Positions 47,100 through 57,812 are shown, counted from the stretch's first letter. The stretch: DNA of 64,000 nucleotides from Darksidea phi (GCA_030770425.1 JASJFT010000033.1:186001-250000), one strand, 5' to 3'. Numbers and translations are program-made. Notes: generated by a model from the sequence alone, not told the origin.

Positions 47100-47948
47100 G
47101 CTTGAACTTAATATCCGTCTCCACTCCACCCCTGACCAACCCATGCCAACCTCGACTAAGATTCTCCGCGCCGATCCACGACGATGTCCACTCCCACTTG
47201 CGGCAACTGATCACACACTGGATATATCCAGTTGCACCACAAAAGGGCGCAACTATTGAGCTCATGTTGCATTGTCGGAACCAACTCGATGCGCTTGAGA
47301 TCCCGGGGAACTTCACGACTTTTGCTGGTGTACAACCATTCGTAAAGGTTGGAGTGGCGAGTCTAGAAGATGAGAGTTTGAACCTGTGTTGAAAGAAGCA
47401 GATGGGGCTGCTGGATAGAGGTAGCGTCCCATTGCGTGTTATGTGGCCCTAGCGGTGCGTCTTGGGAGAGCTCTAGCTTGGTCAGCACTCTGAAATTGAC
47501 GGGATGCTGGGTGATTGGCGTCGTATATTGTATGTAGTCGGTCTCAGGATATTCACCGAAGCCTATTGTCTCTATGTCGATGAGACTGCCTGTTGAGTGT
47601 TGAGAAGACTACAGAACTGTCTAGAGGATGTAGCTTTTAGATTAGGAGACAGGCTTGGTCAAGCAGTGTTGCTCAAACGACGGACCAGATGTTGAGTTCA
47701 AAGAGATTTGGTACACGGCGCAAGTGTTGTACCACAGATAGAGCTGAGTGACCAGTGGGACAGCTGCATGTCTGTAGAGGACATTCGTCGGCGACGGCTC
47801 GGAATTTGGGGCACGTCAGAGTGAATTGGCGGAGATCGGTTGGTCCTTGATAGCTGAATATCCGAAGCAGGGTCTCAGACAGAAAGTGATCATACGGTGG
47901 CGGTATTTCAGGTCCTTCATCGGGGATGGTAGCTACCGGGGGATCCAT
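47100..47948 (-). CDS. F-box protein, probably degenerate at the 3' end
   Basis: The N-terminus has MDPPVATIPDEGPEIPPPYD followed by an F-box: HFLSETLLRIFSYQGPTDLRQFTLTCPKFRAVADEC. It then reads LRRVPNLFELNIWS. A 73-nt intron (47681-47609, donor GTCGTT, acceptor CTGTAG) can join this to SSQHSTGSLIDIETIGFGEY and on to a stop at 47363, giving 170 aa. Downstream, a different frame (about 47350-47110) still reads like an F-box protein C-terminus (EWLYTSKSREVPRDLKRIEL), so a frameshift or a missed intron is likely. F-box proteins recruit substrates to SCF ubiquitin ligases; this family is large and fast-evolving in ascomycetes. Confidence 0.55.
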
Positions 47949-48347
47949 GGGCTGCGAGTGAGCACTTTCAGTTGGCAATATCAGAAAGAACAAGCCTCAA
48001 GCGCTGCAGAACGATGGGCCCAGATGCCCGACACCAATAACATATATGTGTCCGCATCTAATTATTATGATGCCTTGTTTACGCTATCAAACTGACAATT
48101 CACAAGCTCTTTGTTCACATGTCTGACTGAGTTTGTCCCTCTCACAAGGAATGAGACGCGCGGTTGAATCGGCGTGAACCCCGGTGGAGATGTTTGGTGT
48201 GAATACGAGTACCAACGGTGTGTGCGGCGGAGGTTGAGGTGTCGTTGAAAGTACTGAGGTTGTTGTAAGCGGAGTTAAGCGAAGCGTCGGACTTAGCAAC
48301 CTTGGCCATGATATGTTTCCGCTACATGCCCGCAAAGCCACAGCGAC
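47949..48347. promoter_or_regulatory. Divergent intergenic region
   Basis: About 400 bp lie between the F-box gene (minus) and GPI2 (plus). A minus-strand frame of about 55 codons from 48309 (MAKVAKSDASLNSAYNNLST) is possible but has no known relative. Confidence 0.4.
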
Positions 48348-49662
48348 ATGGCTCCAATGCCCGCGACGTTTTCAACTGCATCAGCTGCCCATGATGCTGC
48401 AGTTTCTTCGGCTCTCGAGCGCACTCATTTAGCATCTGAAGATGTGTACTTCAATTCGTCGGCGGTGGCCACCCTAAGTGCCAGGAAGCGGAAGGAGAGG
48501 GCGCGCGGTGCAAGTCGGCGGCGGAAAGGAAACTACAAGAAGCTATTATGGTTTCGGCAGCCATGTGGGTACAATTGCGCATAGAGAAGACAACGTACTG
48601 ATGGAGCCAGTCGCCGACAACTACACAGACGAGAAGACGTTCCTCGACCACCTGCAGCGCAACCCCCGCCTCCAGCCCTACGAGTTCTGGTCTATCATGG
48701 CTAGTCTGACGGTCATAGTACAGCATATTGCGTCTGTTGCCATCTTCTGCTGCTCGTTTGTTGCCATATTCCAAGAGCGTTTGTCGCCCGTGTCGGTTGT
48801 GGGCTGGGCGAGTTTCTGCTCCTTCCTGGCTTGGGTGCTATGGGACTACTGGATGGGCCAGGAGGAGACTGAGGCGGTAGAACATGCGAAAACTGATGCC
48901 ACACGAAAAGAAGAGATGTCTATCAGTGGATCAGCGCCTTTGCAAGAAGACGGAAGCGGATCAGGACAGTCACATAATCCGAGCTTGACCTCATCTCCGC
49001 CCTACGCAGACCCGACCTCGTCACTCTCGCCTAGGAACCAGCAGCGACTGGCAACGGCAAAGTCAGCGCTGGTGATCTATGCGGCGCTACTTGGATTGAG
49101 TCCCATTCTCAAGTCGCTTACGAGATCCACGACGAGCGACTCTATCTGGGCATTTAGCACATGGCTTCTGTGCATGAATGTTGCTTTCTTCGACTATAGC
49201 TCGGGAACAGGGGCTCAGTATGTTCCTGTCGATTGATATTATCGTATGCACTAATCATTCCATAGCCTTCCCGCTTCCATCTCGACGAACTCCGCCCTCA
49301 TGGCTTCTACGGTGCTTGCATCACGATTGCCGTCAACCACGCATGTCTTCTCACTTTCTCTCTTTTCTATCGAAATCTTCGGCCTCTTCCCCATCTTCCG
49401 CCGCCAGCTTCGCGCCAAATCCGTAAAGGGCCATCTTGCATTGACTATCGCTCTAGTCACTACAGCTAGTGGCTCCCTCTTCGTAATCCTAACTGGGGGT
49501 GGTCGCGCTGCTTACATCGCTGGGGTGATTCTTGGTAGCCTAGCCACCTTTCTCGCTATGGGTGTCTGCAGCTGGTGGCTGATCGGATTGCAAAAGTACA
49601 AGAATGAGATCTACGGTCCCTGGGATCCCGCTAGGCCGATCATCCGACGGCGCTGGGATTGA
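48348..49662 (+). CDS. GPI2: GPI2/PIG-C subunit of the GPI-GlcNAc transferase
   Basis: Three exons (48348-48564, 48611-49217, 49266-49662) give 406 aa; the introns are 46 and 48 nt. The N-terminal basic segment KKLLWFRQP joins ADNYTDEKTFLDHLQRNPRL and QPYEFWSIMASLTVIVQHIA, the PIG-C signature. SPILKSLTRSTTSDSIWAFS and SIEIFGLFPIFRRQLR are also diagnostic, with about six to eight membrane helices overall. The protein is part of the ER complex that transfers GlcNAc to phosphatidylinositol, the first step of GPI-anchor synthesis. A Ser/Pro-rich loop near residues 190-240 makes it longer than yeast Gpi2 (280 aa). Confidence 0.93.
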
Positions 49663-49831
49663 TGCCTTTCGTGGTCAGCTCTTTGCGGTTCTGATATTCA
49701 AGCCATGTGCAAGACCCGTTTTCCGGCCATGCATGGGTATTCTCTCGTGTGGAATGCCCCACTCAATGTTTGCAGACATGCTTTACAAGGTATGCTCTTG
49801 ACACCACCTCAAGGTATAGCCTCTCCGCGCG

Positions 49832-50550
49832 TCATTCCCACCTAACAACCTTGGCCAGATCTTCGGACTTCTTAACATTGTTCCACATTCGCTGCACAAG
49901 ATCATCCGAGCTAACATCGTCGCCCCCAACGAAATGCACAGATGAACAAGGTTCTCGCGTAGCCATGCCTTTCCCTTTATTTGCCCAAATGATGACGACT
50001 CTTCCCAGCCCGTCGATATGTACCAGCATGCTCCTCAAGAGATTCCACAGCTCAGTTCGAAAATTCGAAATTGAAGGCCACGATTCAAAATTCAGTCGGA
50101 GACATCTTAGTCCAGGCGCATCTACGCGCAGAGAGTCTAGAATTTTGCTCCGGGTGCCTCCTCCCAATGCCAGATAATGCACCCATTCGCTCCCATACCG
50201 GAATGGTCGGATTGAACTCTTCGAGCGTCGATCTGAATATCGAGTACACATTCGCTGGACGCTTTTCCGATCGACAGGAAAAAGCAATGAATACGGTTGA
50301 CGGTCGTAAAGCGGAAGGTATTCTGAGACATCGGCGGACTACGGTCGATTTCGTGATAGAGACGGCGGCATGTTTGTAGAAAGTTGACATCCAGCTTGGG
50401 ATTTATCTCGCCTTCGGGCCGGTTGCAGCCAACGATTGGATCGACGATAGGTCCATCGGCAGCGAAGCAGTAGCTAAATATGATGTGTTTGATTTCCGTT
50501 GGGAGACAGACGATGGGGGAATTGAAGCTGGAGATCTTCCGGCAGAGCAA
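49832..50550 (-). pseudogene. F-box/2EXR-like protein gene with frame break
   Basis: Two overlapping minus-strand frames each carry half of a protein. The first (50550 to about 50190) has VCLPTEIKHIIFSYCFA and LDVNFLQTCRRLYHEID, the 2EXR/F-box-like start common in ascomycetes. The second (about 50220 to 49832) has EWVHYLALGGGTRSKILDSL and APGLRCLRLNFESWPSI, the matching C-terminal half. No intron with usable sites links them, so a single-base indel near 50190 is the simplest reading. An in-frame ATG at the expected start is also missing: the frame is open upstream without one. Function is unknown even in intact relatives. Confidence 0.55.
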
Positions 50551-51508
50551 CTGAAGCGGAAGACATGGCCAATACGGACATAGGCTATAGCCGGGGACGA
50601 CGTCTCACTATTTATGCAGTGCCTGCCTTACACCCTCGGATTCCGTACAGCTCTCCGCTCGTGGCGTCGTCTATATGGATCTGGTCCGTTATATGGCTCT
50701 TCTGCATGCGAACAAGCCTTCAGTCTTGTTAACTTTTAGCATGGTAACGAATCAACTTCTGCTTGTGAGATCTCAGCAGCATCATTGTGCTTACTTAGGC
50801 TACTTTTCGGTAGCGGGCACGACGAAATCTTCTCGAGGAGGTCGCACGCACTTTGGGGAATAGAAGTTAATATCGCGGGCGGCGAGGTGTCGGTCGACTA
50901 GCTCGGATCTGGTTTTCCTGTCGAGTACGCGTGAGTTTCCGATGTGGGTACCTGGCCTTTCAACACCCCGAAGCTCTGAAAAGGCTTGTGAGTTGTGCGC
51001 CTGGGTGTTCAGCTTAACGCAGTAGAGCGACCGCTAAGCCGAGCGATAAGGTGTGGTTTCGGTGGGGCGTTAACGCGTGGTTATCTTACAGATGCAGGGT
51101 CTCTGGTTGGGCTGACGACAGTCGTGCATACCGACTTCTACTTTGACATACGTGTATATGGCGGCGGTACTCCACCACCCACAGAAGATGTCGAGATGCT
51201 GATGTTTGAAAGGACCATTTTCCCGAACAATCTCGGCCCCATCAGCTAGTAAGGGTCCACGGCATCTGACCAATGACGGGAAAGCAGCATAAGCGCGGTC
51301 CAATGTCTCTGCGCTACGGGCAGCCATCGCATTTTCAGCCTCAGTCTCATGCTTGCTCTGCGCGGTCATTTGCACTATGCCGCATACACTTCGACAGCAT
51401 CAATTCAAACGCTTCTCTCCGTTTTCATCCGTTCCTTATCCTGTACGGTGCCATTGACGTTGCCACGTTTACTAGCAAGTACACCTGCTACCCCACCAGT
51501 TCCATCCC
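50551..51508. other. Intergenic region upstream of annexin
   Basis: This is 960 bp. Frames on both strands at 50995-51375 overlap each other and are not protein-like enough to call. The last 150 bp are pyrimidine-rich leader of the annexin gene. Confidence 0.4.
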
Positions 51509-53935
51509 ATGTCCCTACGACCAGACGACAGAGGCAGAAAAGGCCGACCGCGGTCCAAATCCCCCGGACGCGGCCGTGAGCGCTCACGCAGCCGGGACCA
51601 TAGGGCACCATCGCCAGGGCCTCAATATTATGGCAGCTCAGCTGAGCATGGGGGAGCTGCAGCAGCCCCGCAGTCCGAGGTCAGGCAGCCGGGACAGCTA
51701 TACGCGACGTGAGTCTCCAGCTTACGCACCCGAAACCAATTCACATCACATCGCTGTCGTTGTCCAAGCACATAGGGACGACTTTTGGAGAAGAAGACTG
51801 TACTGAAGCATGGCGGCTAGACAGGGAAGCGAACCCATAACCATGGGCAATTATACCGATCTCCCACCCGAACAACGCCCAGGCTACATACAGCAAGCGC
51901 AAGCGGCGGCACAATACCACCAGCATACGGCCCAAGGAGCGCCAGGAGCGCCGAACGTCACGTATGCGCAACCAACCGCAGTGCAATACTCGGCTGGACA
52001 GTTTGCGTATACACCGCAGTCGGCCTCACATGCTGGGCCCACGAGAAACCCCACGCAAACAGGAGGCTTCCAGTATGCCGCACAGCCAGAAACGATCAAG
52101 TTTACTGCGAAGCCGGTTGTCACGACGGCGACGCAGCCACCTCCGGTGCCGCGCTCATCGCAAGCTACGAACCTTCAGTACCAAACCGCGCAACCTCAAT
52201 ATGCGATGCCACAGGCTCCCCAACCTCCTCCTGCTGCCTCGGCGCAGCAGGAAGCGTATCCGCCGCCGCCGATGGGGCGACACTCTCCGCAGCCAGGACA
52301 CCAGAGAGCGCATTCGCACGCGGGACCTACGTCTTCGTACGAGGGACATAAAGTGGTAGAGATGGTACCTGGTGGAGGTGCGAAGCCGCCGCCTTCCCCC
52401 AGGATGCGACCGCATAGCTTATCAGTGAACGGTCATCGGCCGGACGGGTTGACTCCGCGCATGGATCGGTTGTCTGTGAGCGGGAACAGGCCGGATATCC
52501 AGACAATCGTGCCAGGTGGTATGCCAGGAGGCTTCCCGGGAGGCGGACTACCACCCCCAAGTCCTCTACTGGAGGCGTACCATGGGACATATCAGTCGCT
52601 ATCACCTATGCCTCATGCGATGATGATGGATGATGATCTAGATCACTTGCCTGCGTTAGACAGCTTGTCGCCACGCGCATCGAGTAGCTCAATCCATGGC
52701 GGCCGACGTCGCGCGCATTCGTCTTCCAAGAGATCGCCTAGCCCATCGCGGAAATCTAAACATAAGGACAAGCTAGCACTAGCAGCGTACGGTCACGATG
52801 ATCGGCGGGACGATCACCGCGACGACCGTGGAAAAGAGAAGCGCCGCGTGAAGATCTACGACGCCGAAGAAGACGCACTCGCGCTCGTCGACGCCATGTC
52901 CTCACGCCACATCGATGTTGACACAATAATCGAGATTCTCCCCGCTCTTTCGCACGACCAAATGCTCGAACTGCGCTCGGAATATAAACGCCACTGTAAA
53001 GTGCAAGGCCGAGGTATCAATATAGCGAAGCACATCAAACTCAAGACGACCGGCAACTTTGGCAAGATCGCCTACGTAACGGCATTGGGCAAATACGAGA
53101 GTGAGGGCTATTGGGCGAACTACTGGTACCAATCCAATAGCGCAAAAAGGGAGTTACTCATTGAAGCATTAATGGGTCGTCAAAACTACGAAATACGCGA
53201 GATCAAGGATGCATTCAAGGACAAACGCTACGGAGACTCGCTTGTCAAGTGCATGGATAAAGAGCTCAAGGCTGATAAGTTTCGCAAAGCGATACTAATG
53301 GCTTTGGAAGGGGAGCGCCAGGAAGAAAGCGATGTATGGCCGACCGAGTATCGCAACAGAGATGTGGATACGTTGTACAAGGCAATGAAGGCGCGGGAGG
53401 GTGGCGAGAGCGTCATGTTGAGCGTGGTGGTTATGCGGAGTGACGCGCATTTAAGAGAGGTGCTTAGGACGTACGAGAGGAAGTATCAGGGTAACTTCGC
53501 GCGGGATGCTTTGAAGAAGAGTAACAACCTCGTGGTACGCATTCTCTCGCCCCTCCCGTTTTCAAGACAATGTCAGGCTAATTGTTCCGACAGGGCGAAG
53601 TCATAGCCCACATCCTCAACGGCGTCATCAACCGCCCCGCCCGTGACGCAATGCTACTCCACCACGCTCTCATGGACCTCATCGAATCCCCTGCTCCCAC
53701 CTCCAGCGCCAGAACTTCATCTCGCGACGTCTCGTCGAGTAAACATGAACGCCAGCAACGCTTTGAGTTGCTGATTAGTCGGTTGACTAGATTGCATTGG
53801 GATCGTATGCATTTTACAAGAGTTAAGATTGAGTATGAAGAGAAGTATGGGAGAGTTGTCGAGGAGGATGTGGAAGAGGCTACGAAGGGAGATTTTAGAG
53901 AGTTTTGTATAAGCCTTTGTCAGACGGGGCGATAG
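51509..53935 (+). CDS. Fungal annexin with long disordered N-terminus
   Basis: Three exons (51509-51708, 51809-53534, 53594-53935) give 755 aa. The first about 420 residues are disordered: an RS-rich start (GRGRERSRSRDHRAPSPGPQ), then Gln/Pro/Tyr-rich sequence (YAMPQAPQPPPAASAQQ) and a basic Ser-rich patch. The annexin core follows, starting KIYDAEEDALALVDAMSSRH and continuing with LPALSHDQMLELRSEYKRHC, SAKRELLIEALMGRQNYEIR, DVDTLYKAMKAREGGESVML and, in exon 3, HALMDLIESPAP and ISRLTRLHWDRMHFTRVKIE. Calcium-site loops (GxGT) are poorly kept, as in other filamentous-fungal annexins. It probably binds membranes; a link to vesicles or septa is inference. Confidence 0.88.
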
Positions 53936-54250
53936 GAGTGTCCTCGAGGGAGGTCAGTGGGTGGTGATGGAGGGATGGAGCGGGGTGTTTCGGATTGGTA
54001 TGTGGATGTTATGTTGGATACCCGGTGTCTTCTAGCTTAATGGATTTGACGATTACTTGTGTAGCGGAATTTGTTCGTTTTTCTTGGTCTACATTGAGTT
54101 TATGGTATGATTGTGATGACTTGGTTATATAATGGTGGCTCTGATTCAAGTCTGGACACATCGACTGTTGATAGAGCAAGTGTGTGTGACACTGTTCAAC
54201 GCAAAGCTCTGACCGGTTGTACTACCGTCATGGCGCGCTACTGTGACTTG
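53936..54250. other. Intergenic region, left edge of accessory segment
   Basis: This is about 315 bp of 3' flank of annexin. Nothing else is seen. Confidence 0.4.
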
Positions 54251-54425
54251 TTGGTGTTTACAATCACTAGGTGTCGAAGATGTGACGCTCCTATGGATAC
54301 TGACGCTCCGGCCTTGGACTCATTGGTTTGGACATACCGGTTTGGACTCACGGCGTGGGACTCACTGCTCCTAGAGTCATTTCAATGGCAGCGAATGGGT
54401 ATAAATACCTTCGAGGTTCAATACG
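54251..54425 (+). promoter_or_regulatory. Duplicated promoter block, copy 1 (TATA at 54400)
   Basis: The block runs from TTGGTGTTTACAATCACTAG through GGTATAAATACC and is nearly identical to 56142-56318. It ends at the TATA box GTATAAATACC (54399-54409), about 180 bp before the first small gene. Inside it, GGA(C)TCA and related motifs recur (GGACTCATTGG, GGACTCACGG, GGACTCACTG), which may be binding sites. Confidence 0.7.
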
Positions 54426-54583
54426 ATGTCTTACTATGTTTGACTGTGGCTGGAATACTTTATCGACATTTTGCTTGAGTATATTGTTCATTACACCGCT
54501 CATACCGAAGTTCTCCTTGTAACAAGCGACAAGCACGACATCTTTCTCGAATATCCTTCCACACCCAGCTTCGCTCCCTCACA

Positions 54584-54931
54584 ATGTCTATGGAATACAC
54601 CGAAACAACGCCGAAGAAAGCGTTGCTCGATTTTTGGAAAGCAGTCTGTACGCCTTACGACCCTTATAACCCTAGAGACGAAGGACAAATCCTACTAGCC
54701 TTCGAAACTATCTTGAATAAGGACCCCCCCGGGCTGAGAGCGTTTAAGGAAATCAAGGATAGATACGGCGTACAATTCTTCACCTATAACGAGAGACCCA
54801 AAGCTGAACTACTGGGGTGTTTATTAGGGCTAGCCGACAGAATAGGGGTGACGTGGGAAGAAATTGAGAATAACGTGTACGGAGAGTCGAGACAGGATAT
54901 CCTAGGGGGGCTGGTGGAGCACTTAAGGTAG
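54584..54931 (+). CDS. Small charged protein, family member A (unrecognised family)
   Basis: One exon encodes 115 aa. It starts MSMEYTETTPKKALLDFWKA, then PYDPYNPRDEGQILLAFETI, DRYGVQFFTYNERPKAELLG and GVTWEEIENNVYGES. No signal peptide or TM segment is seen. Predicted content is mostly amphipathic helix with a Pro/Asp-rich loop at about 26-32. It is 73% identical (84 of 115, hand count) to the gene at 57813, and more distantly like that at 56503. The 3' flank (TTGGAGAGCGGTCACGCTTC onward) is also shared with the 57813 gene for about 75 bp, so the whole unit was duplicated. I do not recognise the family. Confidence 0.75.
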   Translation: MSMEYTETTPKKALLDFWKAVCTPYDPYNPRDEGQILLAFETILNKDPPGLRAFKEIKDRYGVQFFTYNERPKAELLGCLLGLADRIGVTWEEIENNVYGESRQDILGGLVEHLR

Positions 54932-56141
54932 TTGGAGAGCGGTCACGCTTCTTCAGCGACTGAGTCACTAAACGGCTTTCGTGGAAGATATGGAGCAGGG
55001 TGGTTAGTTAGCCATTATAGACATATATTTGATTTGGATTTGCATAGTGGGAGTCTCTTCAGAAGGTCCGTACGAAATATAGTAGGAGTTTGTACATAGT
55101 AGAGGTGCTATACCCATATCTTATACACGATAATAGAGCTATAGAGCTGTATACAGTACTATCGATCGTAAGCGACGAGGTGATATTTCGAATATTAAGG
55201 CGCTAGACGAGAAATAACATATAATACTAAACCATAGAGCCTAGTTAGGAGACCAACAGCGGTAGCGAGGAGTTAGCGTACTAACACTACTACCTACTAC
55301 CCACAGTATAAAAATTGCCCGCGATGATACCAGTATCCTACTTATATCCATCTCTTATCCTTAGCTAGCTTCTTTATTATATCCTCTCTTATCCTCAGCC
55401 AGCTTCCTTACATCAATACCTACTAACTATATATCTTTACTAACGATCGTTCGCCTAGTCCTTTAGTAGGAGGTACTAGAGTATAATAGCCTATTCGAGT
55501 ATAGTGCTCTAAACGTTTCGAATATCGCGGCGGAGTATCCCCGGCGCTACAGGCGGTAGGTACTGCCGATAGGGCTCCTTAATTATAATAATTATTAGTA
55601 TAAAACTAACTACACATTGAATATGTTCGAGGGAACGAGCGGCGATAGGATTCTTATATAGCTATTAGTAGTTACCTGTAATATATTCCTGTCCGAGGCC
55701 CTATATAACGAGGATAGGCGTTTCGTCGAGAGGTAGCTGTTCCGTCTGCGTAGGCTGGAGGATAGGCTTGTACAGGGAAGACCGTTGAGGAAGGAGGAAT
55801 CAGCCTTCTTAGCAGGCTATCGAGGGAACCAATACCTGACGTAGAAGATGGAGCTGGTATCCATAGTAGATACGATACGAACGATGGCGTAGGGGCGGAG
55901 GACGACGGGGATATCTAGCTGGGGAGGCTTACTATCGTTATTAGTGGGTTGTTGGCGCGTTTAACTGTCTACATGTATCATTAGTAAATTGGGAGCTGTC
56001 ATTGTCGTATAGTTGCTGCCTGTTGCGTAAGATATCGAAACATTAAAATACAATGAGGTGATTAGAATCACGAAAAACACAGCCAGCCCAGGAGCCAACG
56101 TGACGTCACGCCGGGTAGTGGCCCAAGCTCCTGGGGGAGGG
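54932..56141. other. AT-rich relic region, probably RIP-mutated repeat
   Basis: TA-rich sequence begins after the shared 3' flank (to about 55005). It contains the second copy of the 37-bp dispersed repeat (55061-55097) and a partial internal duplication (CATCTCTTATCCTTAGCTAG and CCTCTCTTATCCTCAGCCAG at about 55347 and 55382). In 55623-55890 a stop-riddled plus-strand frame still reads protein-like (CNIFLSEALYNEDRRFVER, then LFRLRRLEDRLVQGRPLRKE), with TAG where Gln codons would fit. This is the pattern left by C-to-T mutation of a once-coding repeat. The element type cannot be named. Confidence 0.55.
55061..55097 (+). repeat. Dispersed repeat fragment, copy 2
   Basis: AAGGTCCGTACGAAATATAG plus the following AGGAGTTTGTACA matches 45278-45314. 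This copy has more T and A at variable sites. Confidence 0.55.
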
Positions 56142-56318
56142 GTTGGCGTTTACAATAACTAGGTGTCGAAGATGTGACGCTCCTATGGATACTGACGCTC
56201 CGGCCTTGGACTCATTGGTTTGGACATACTGGTTTAGACTCACGGCGTAGGACTCACTGCTTCTGGAGTCATTTTCAATGGCAGCGAAGAGTATAAATAC
56301 CGTCGAAATTCAATATCC
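56142..56318 (+). promoter_or_regulatory. Duplicated promoter block, copy 2 (TATA at 56292)
   Basis: The block GGTTGGCGTTTACAATAACT ... GAGTATAAATACCGTCG is nearly identical to 54251-54425; the differences are a few transitions and a one-base T insertion. It precedes a gene whose protein is only distantly related to that behind copy 1, so promoter identity exceeds coding identity. Confidence 0.7.
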
Positions 56319-56502
56319 CTGTCCAACATTCTCTCTACTCTCTGCTGGTAGAGTTGAAGACCTTTGTTACAAGCAAGCAAACATATATTGACTGGGTCTA
56401 GCTAGAGGCTTTCTGTTCGTTAGACCGCACATATCCCTTCCCTTATTGCAGGCTACAAGTAACACCTGCTCCCAATACCAGTGCTCCTCGACCTATCCCA
56501 CC

Positions 56503-57021
56503 ATGGGCAAATTCACCGACGAGCAAAAGGCTGCTAAGATAGGCCCACTCTACAAATTCTGGAAATATTCTTGCACGACCAAGCCATCTCTCATAAGCAA
56601 AAAGGAGAGAAGAGAGATCGAAGCCGCCTTCGCAGCAAGCCTGAGCAAAAGTGCGCGGGACCGGTGGCGCTTTTTGCAAGAAAAGCGCGGCAAAAGATTC
56701 TACCGCAGTTCCAAAGCTCGCAACAAAGACGTACTTGTGCGTTTTTTCTGTCAGCTGGCTAGGGCGCTCGATCTAGAAAAGGACACGGTCGTGAAAGAAA
56801 TATATGATGGCGGGTCGACGGGGAATTTCGATGCGATATGGGATATGTCGCTTGAGAAGGCGCGGAAGATGGAAGCGGAGAAGCTACAGGAGATGGTGGA
56901 GGCGGGGGCAGGAGCGGAGACGGCAGCGAGTGATTATGGTTCCGATGTGGAGAGTGTAGACACGGAGGCTGGGTACGATTATCAGAGTGAGGATAGTGAC
57001 GCGGAGACTGTGAAAGGCTGA
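56503..57021 (+). CDS. Small charged protein, divergent family member C with acidic tail
   Basis: One exon encodes 172 aa from an ATG in a very good context (CCCACCATGG); an upstream frame extension lacks conserved content. Residues about 12-100 align by eye with members A and B: LYKFWKYSCTT, then ERREIEAAFAASLSKSARDR, KRGKRFYRSSKARNKDVLVR, FFCQLARALDLEKDTVVKEI and YDGGST stand against LLDFWKAVCTP, EGQILLAFETILNKDPPG, RYGVQFFTYNERPKAELLG, LLGLADRIGVTWEEIENN and VYGES. A 70-residue C-terminal extension, absent from A and B, is acidic and Ala/Glu-rich (DYGSDVESVDTEAGYDYQSE). The N-terminal domain is Lys/Arg-rich. Function is not recognised. Confidence 0.7.
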   Translation: MGKFTDEQKAAKIGPLYKFWKYSCTTKPSLISKKERREIEAAFAASLSKSARDRWRFLQEKRGKRFYRSSKARNKDVLVRFFCQLARALDLEKDTVVKEIYDGGSTGNFDAIWDMSLEKARKMEAEKLQEMVEAGAGAETAASDYGSDVESVDTEAGYDYQSEDSDAETVKG

Positions 57022-57532
57022 AGAGAGCGCAGCGGAGATCTGAGTTATCGGTCTATTCTTTCTGTCTATATTTTGCTGCGGGTTTGTATTCAATATGTAT
57101 TTGTGGGAAAGGTTGTTGTATATAGCAGCTTCGATGCGGAGGCATGGAGCAGTGCTTCGAGCATCATCATGACTGTATCGAATGAGTAGCAGTTATCGCG
57201 TCATCAAACTCGCGGAATGACCCAAAAAGGTGACACAAAAAGGCATTTCGTCCCGAATGCCTTGAAACGCAAGAAGGTTGTTGATTGCAGTCATTGCCTG
57301 TGATTGCCTGAGGCTCACGTCACGGCATGGCTGCGAGGGCAACGGCCCGAGCCTCATGAAAGGGGGCATGGCGCGTGCCCTGATGTTGAGCAGTAGCGAC
57401 AGTAGTCTACCAGACTCGAGAGCAGCCAGAAACGTGACCTGCTACCTGCTCAACGTCCTATAAACTTCTTCATCAGCTCGTCAACCTGCGACGTCACCTC
57501 CACACACACCATGACTGTATAGCAGTATTCTT
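57022..57532. other. Intergenic region between members C and B
   Basis: This is about 510 bp of 3' flank and upstream sequence. A short frame at 57278 is not protein-like. Confidence 0.4.
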
Positions 57533-57694
57533 GTTACATCGATGACTTACAATGTAATGACTGTTTGAAGAACTCCGGCGACTGTAGTTACATCAATGAC
57601 TTACAATGTAATGACTGTTTGAAGAACTCCGGCGACTGTAGTTACATCAATGACTTACAATGTAATGACTGTTTGAAGAACTCCGGTGACTGTG
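57533..57694 (+). repeat. Three 54-bp tandem repeats upstream of member B
   Basis: The units start GTTACATC(G/A)ATGACTTACA at 57533, 57587 and 57641 and are nearly identical (one change near the start of unit 1, one or two near the end of unit 3). The array ends about 8 bp before the TATA box. No such array is seen before members A or C. Confidence 0.9.
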
Positions 57695-57700
57695 AAGCAA

Positions 57701-57711
57701 GTATAAATACC
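57701..57711 (+). promoter_or_regulatory. TATA box of member B
   Basis: GTATAAATACC lies directly after the tandem array and about 100 bp before the ATG at 57813. The same 11-mer marks the promoters of members A and C. Confidence 0.7.
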
Positions 57712-57812
57712 TCCTACATCTAATATCAGTTACCCTCCTCATTCAAACTTTGCTCATAGAGAGAAACACATTTTGTTACAACCTCAACCACACCCAGCTC
57801 CGCTCCCTCACA

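Noticed and set aside
50995..51375. Overlapping frames on both strands upstream of annexin
   Set aside because: Neither has a recognisable domain, start context or intron structure.
57533..57694. CRISPR-like regular array
   Set aside because: The 54-bp units are contiguous with no unique spacers, and the genome is fungal. It is a tandem repeat.
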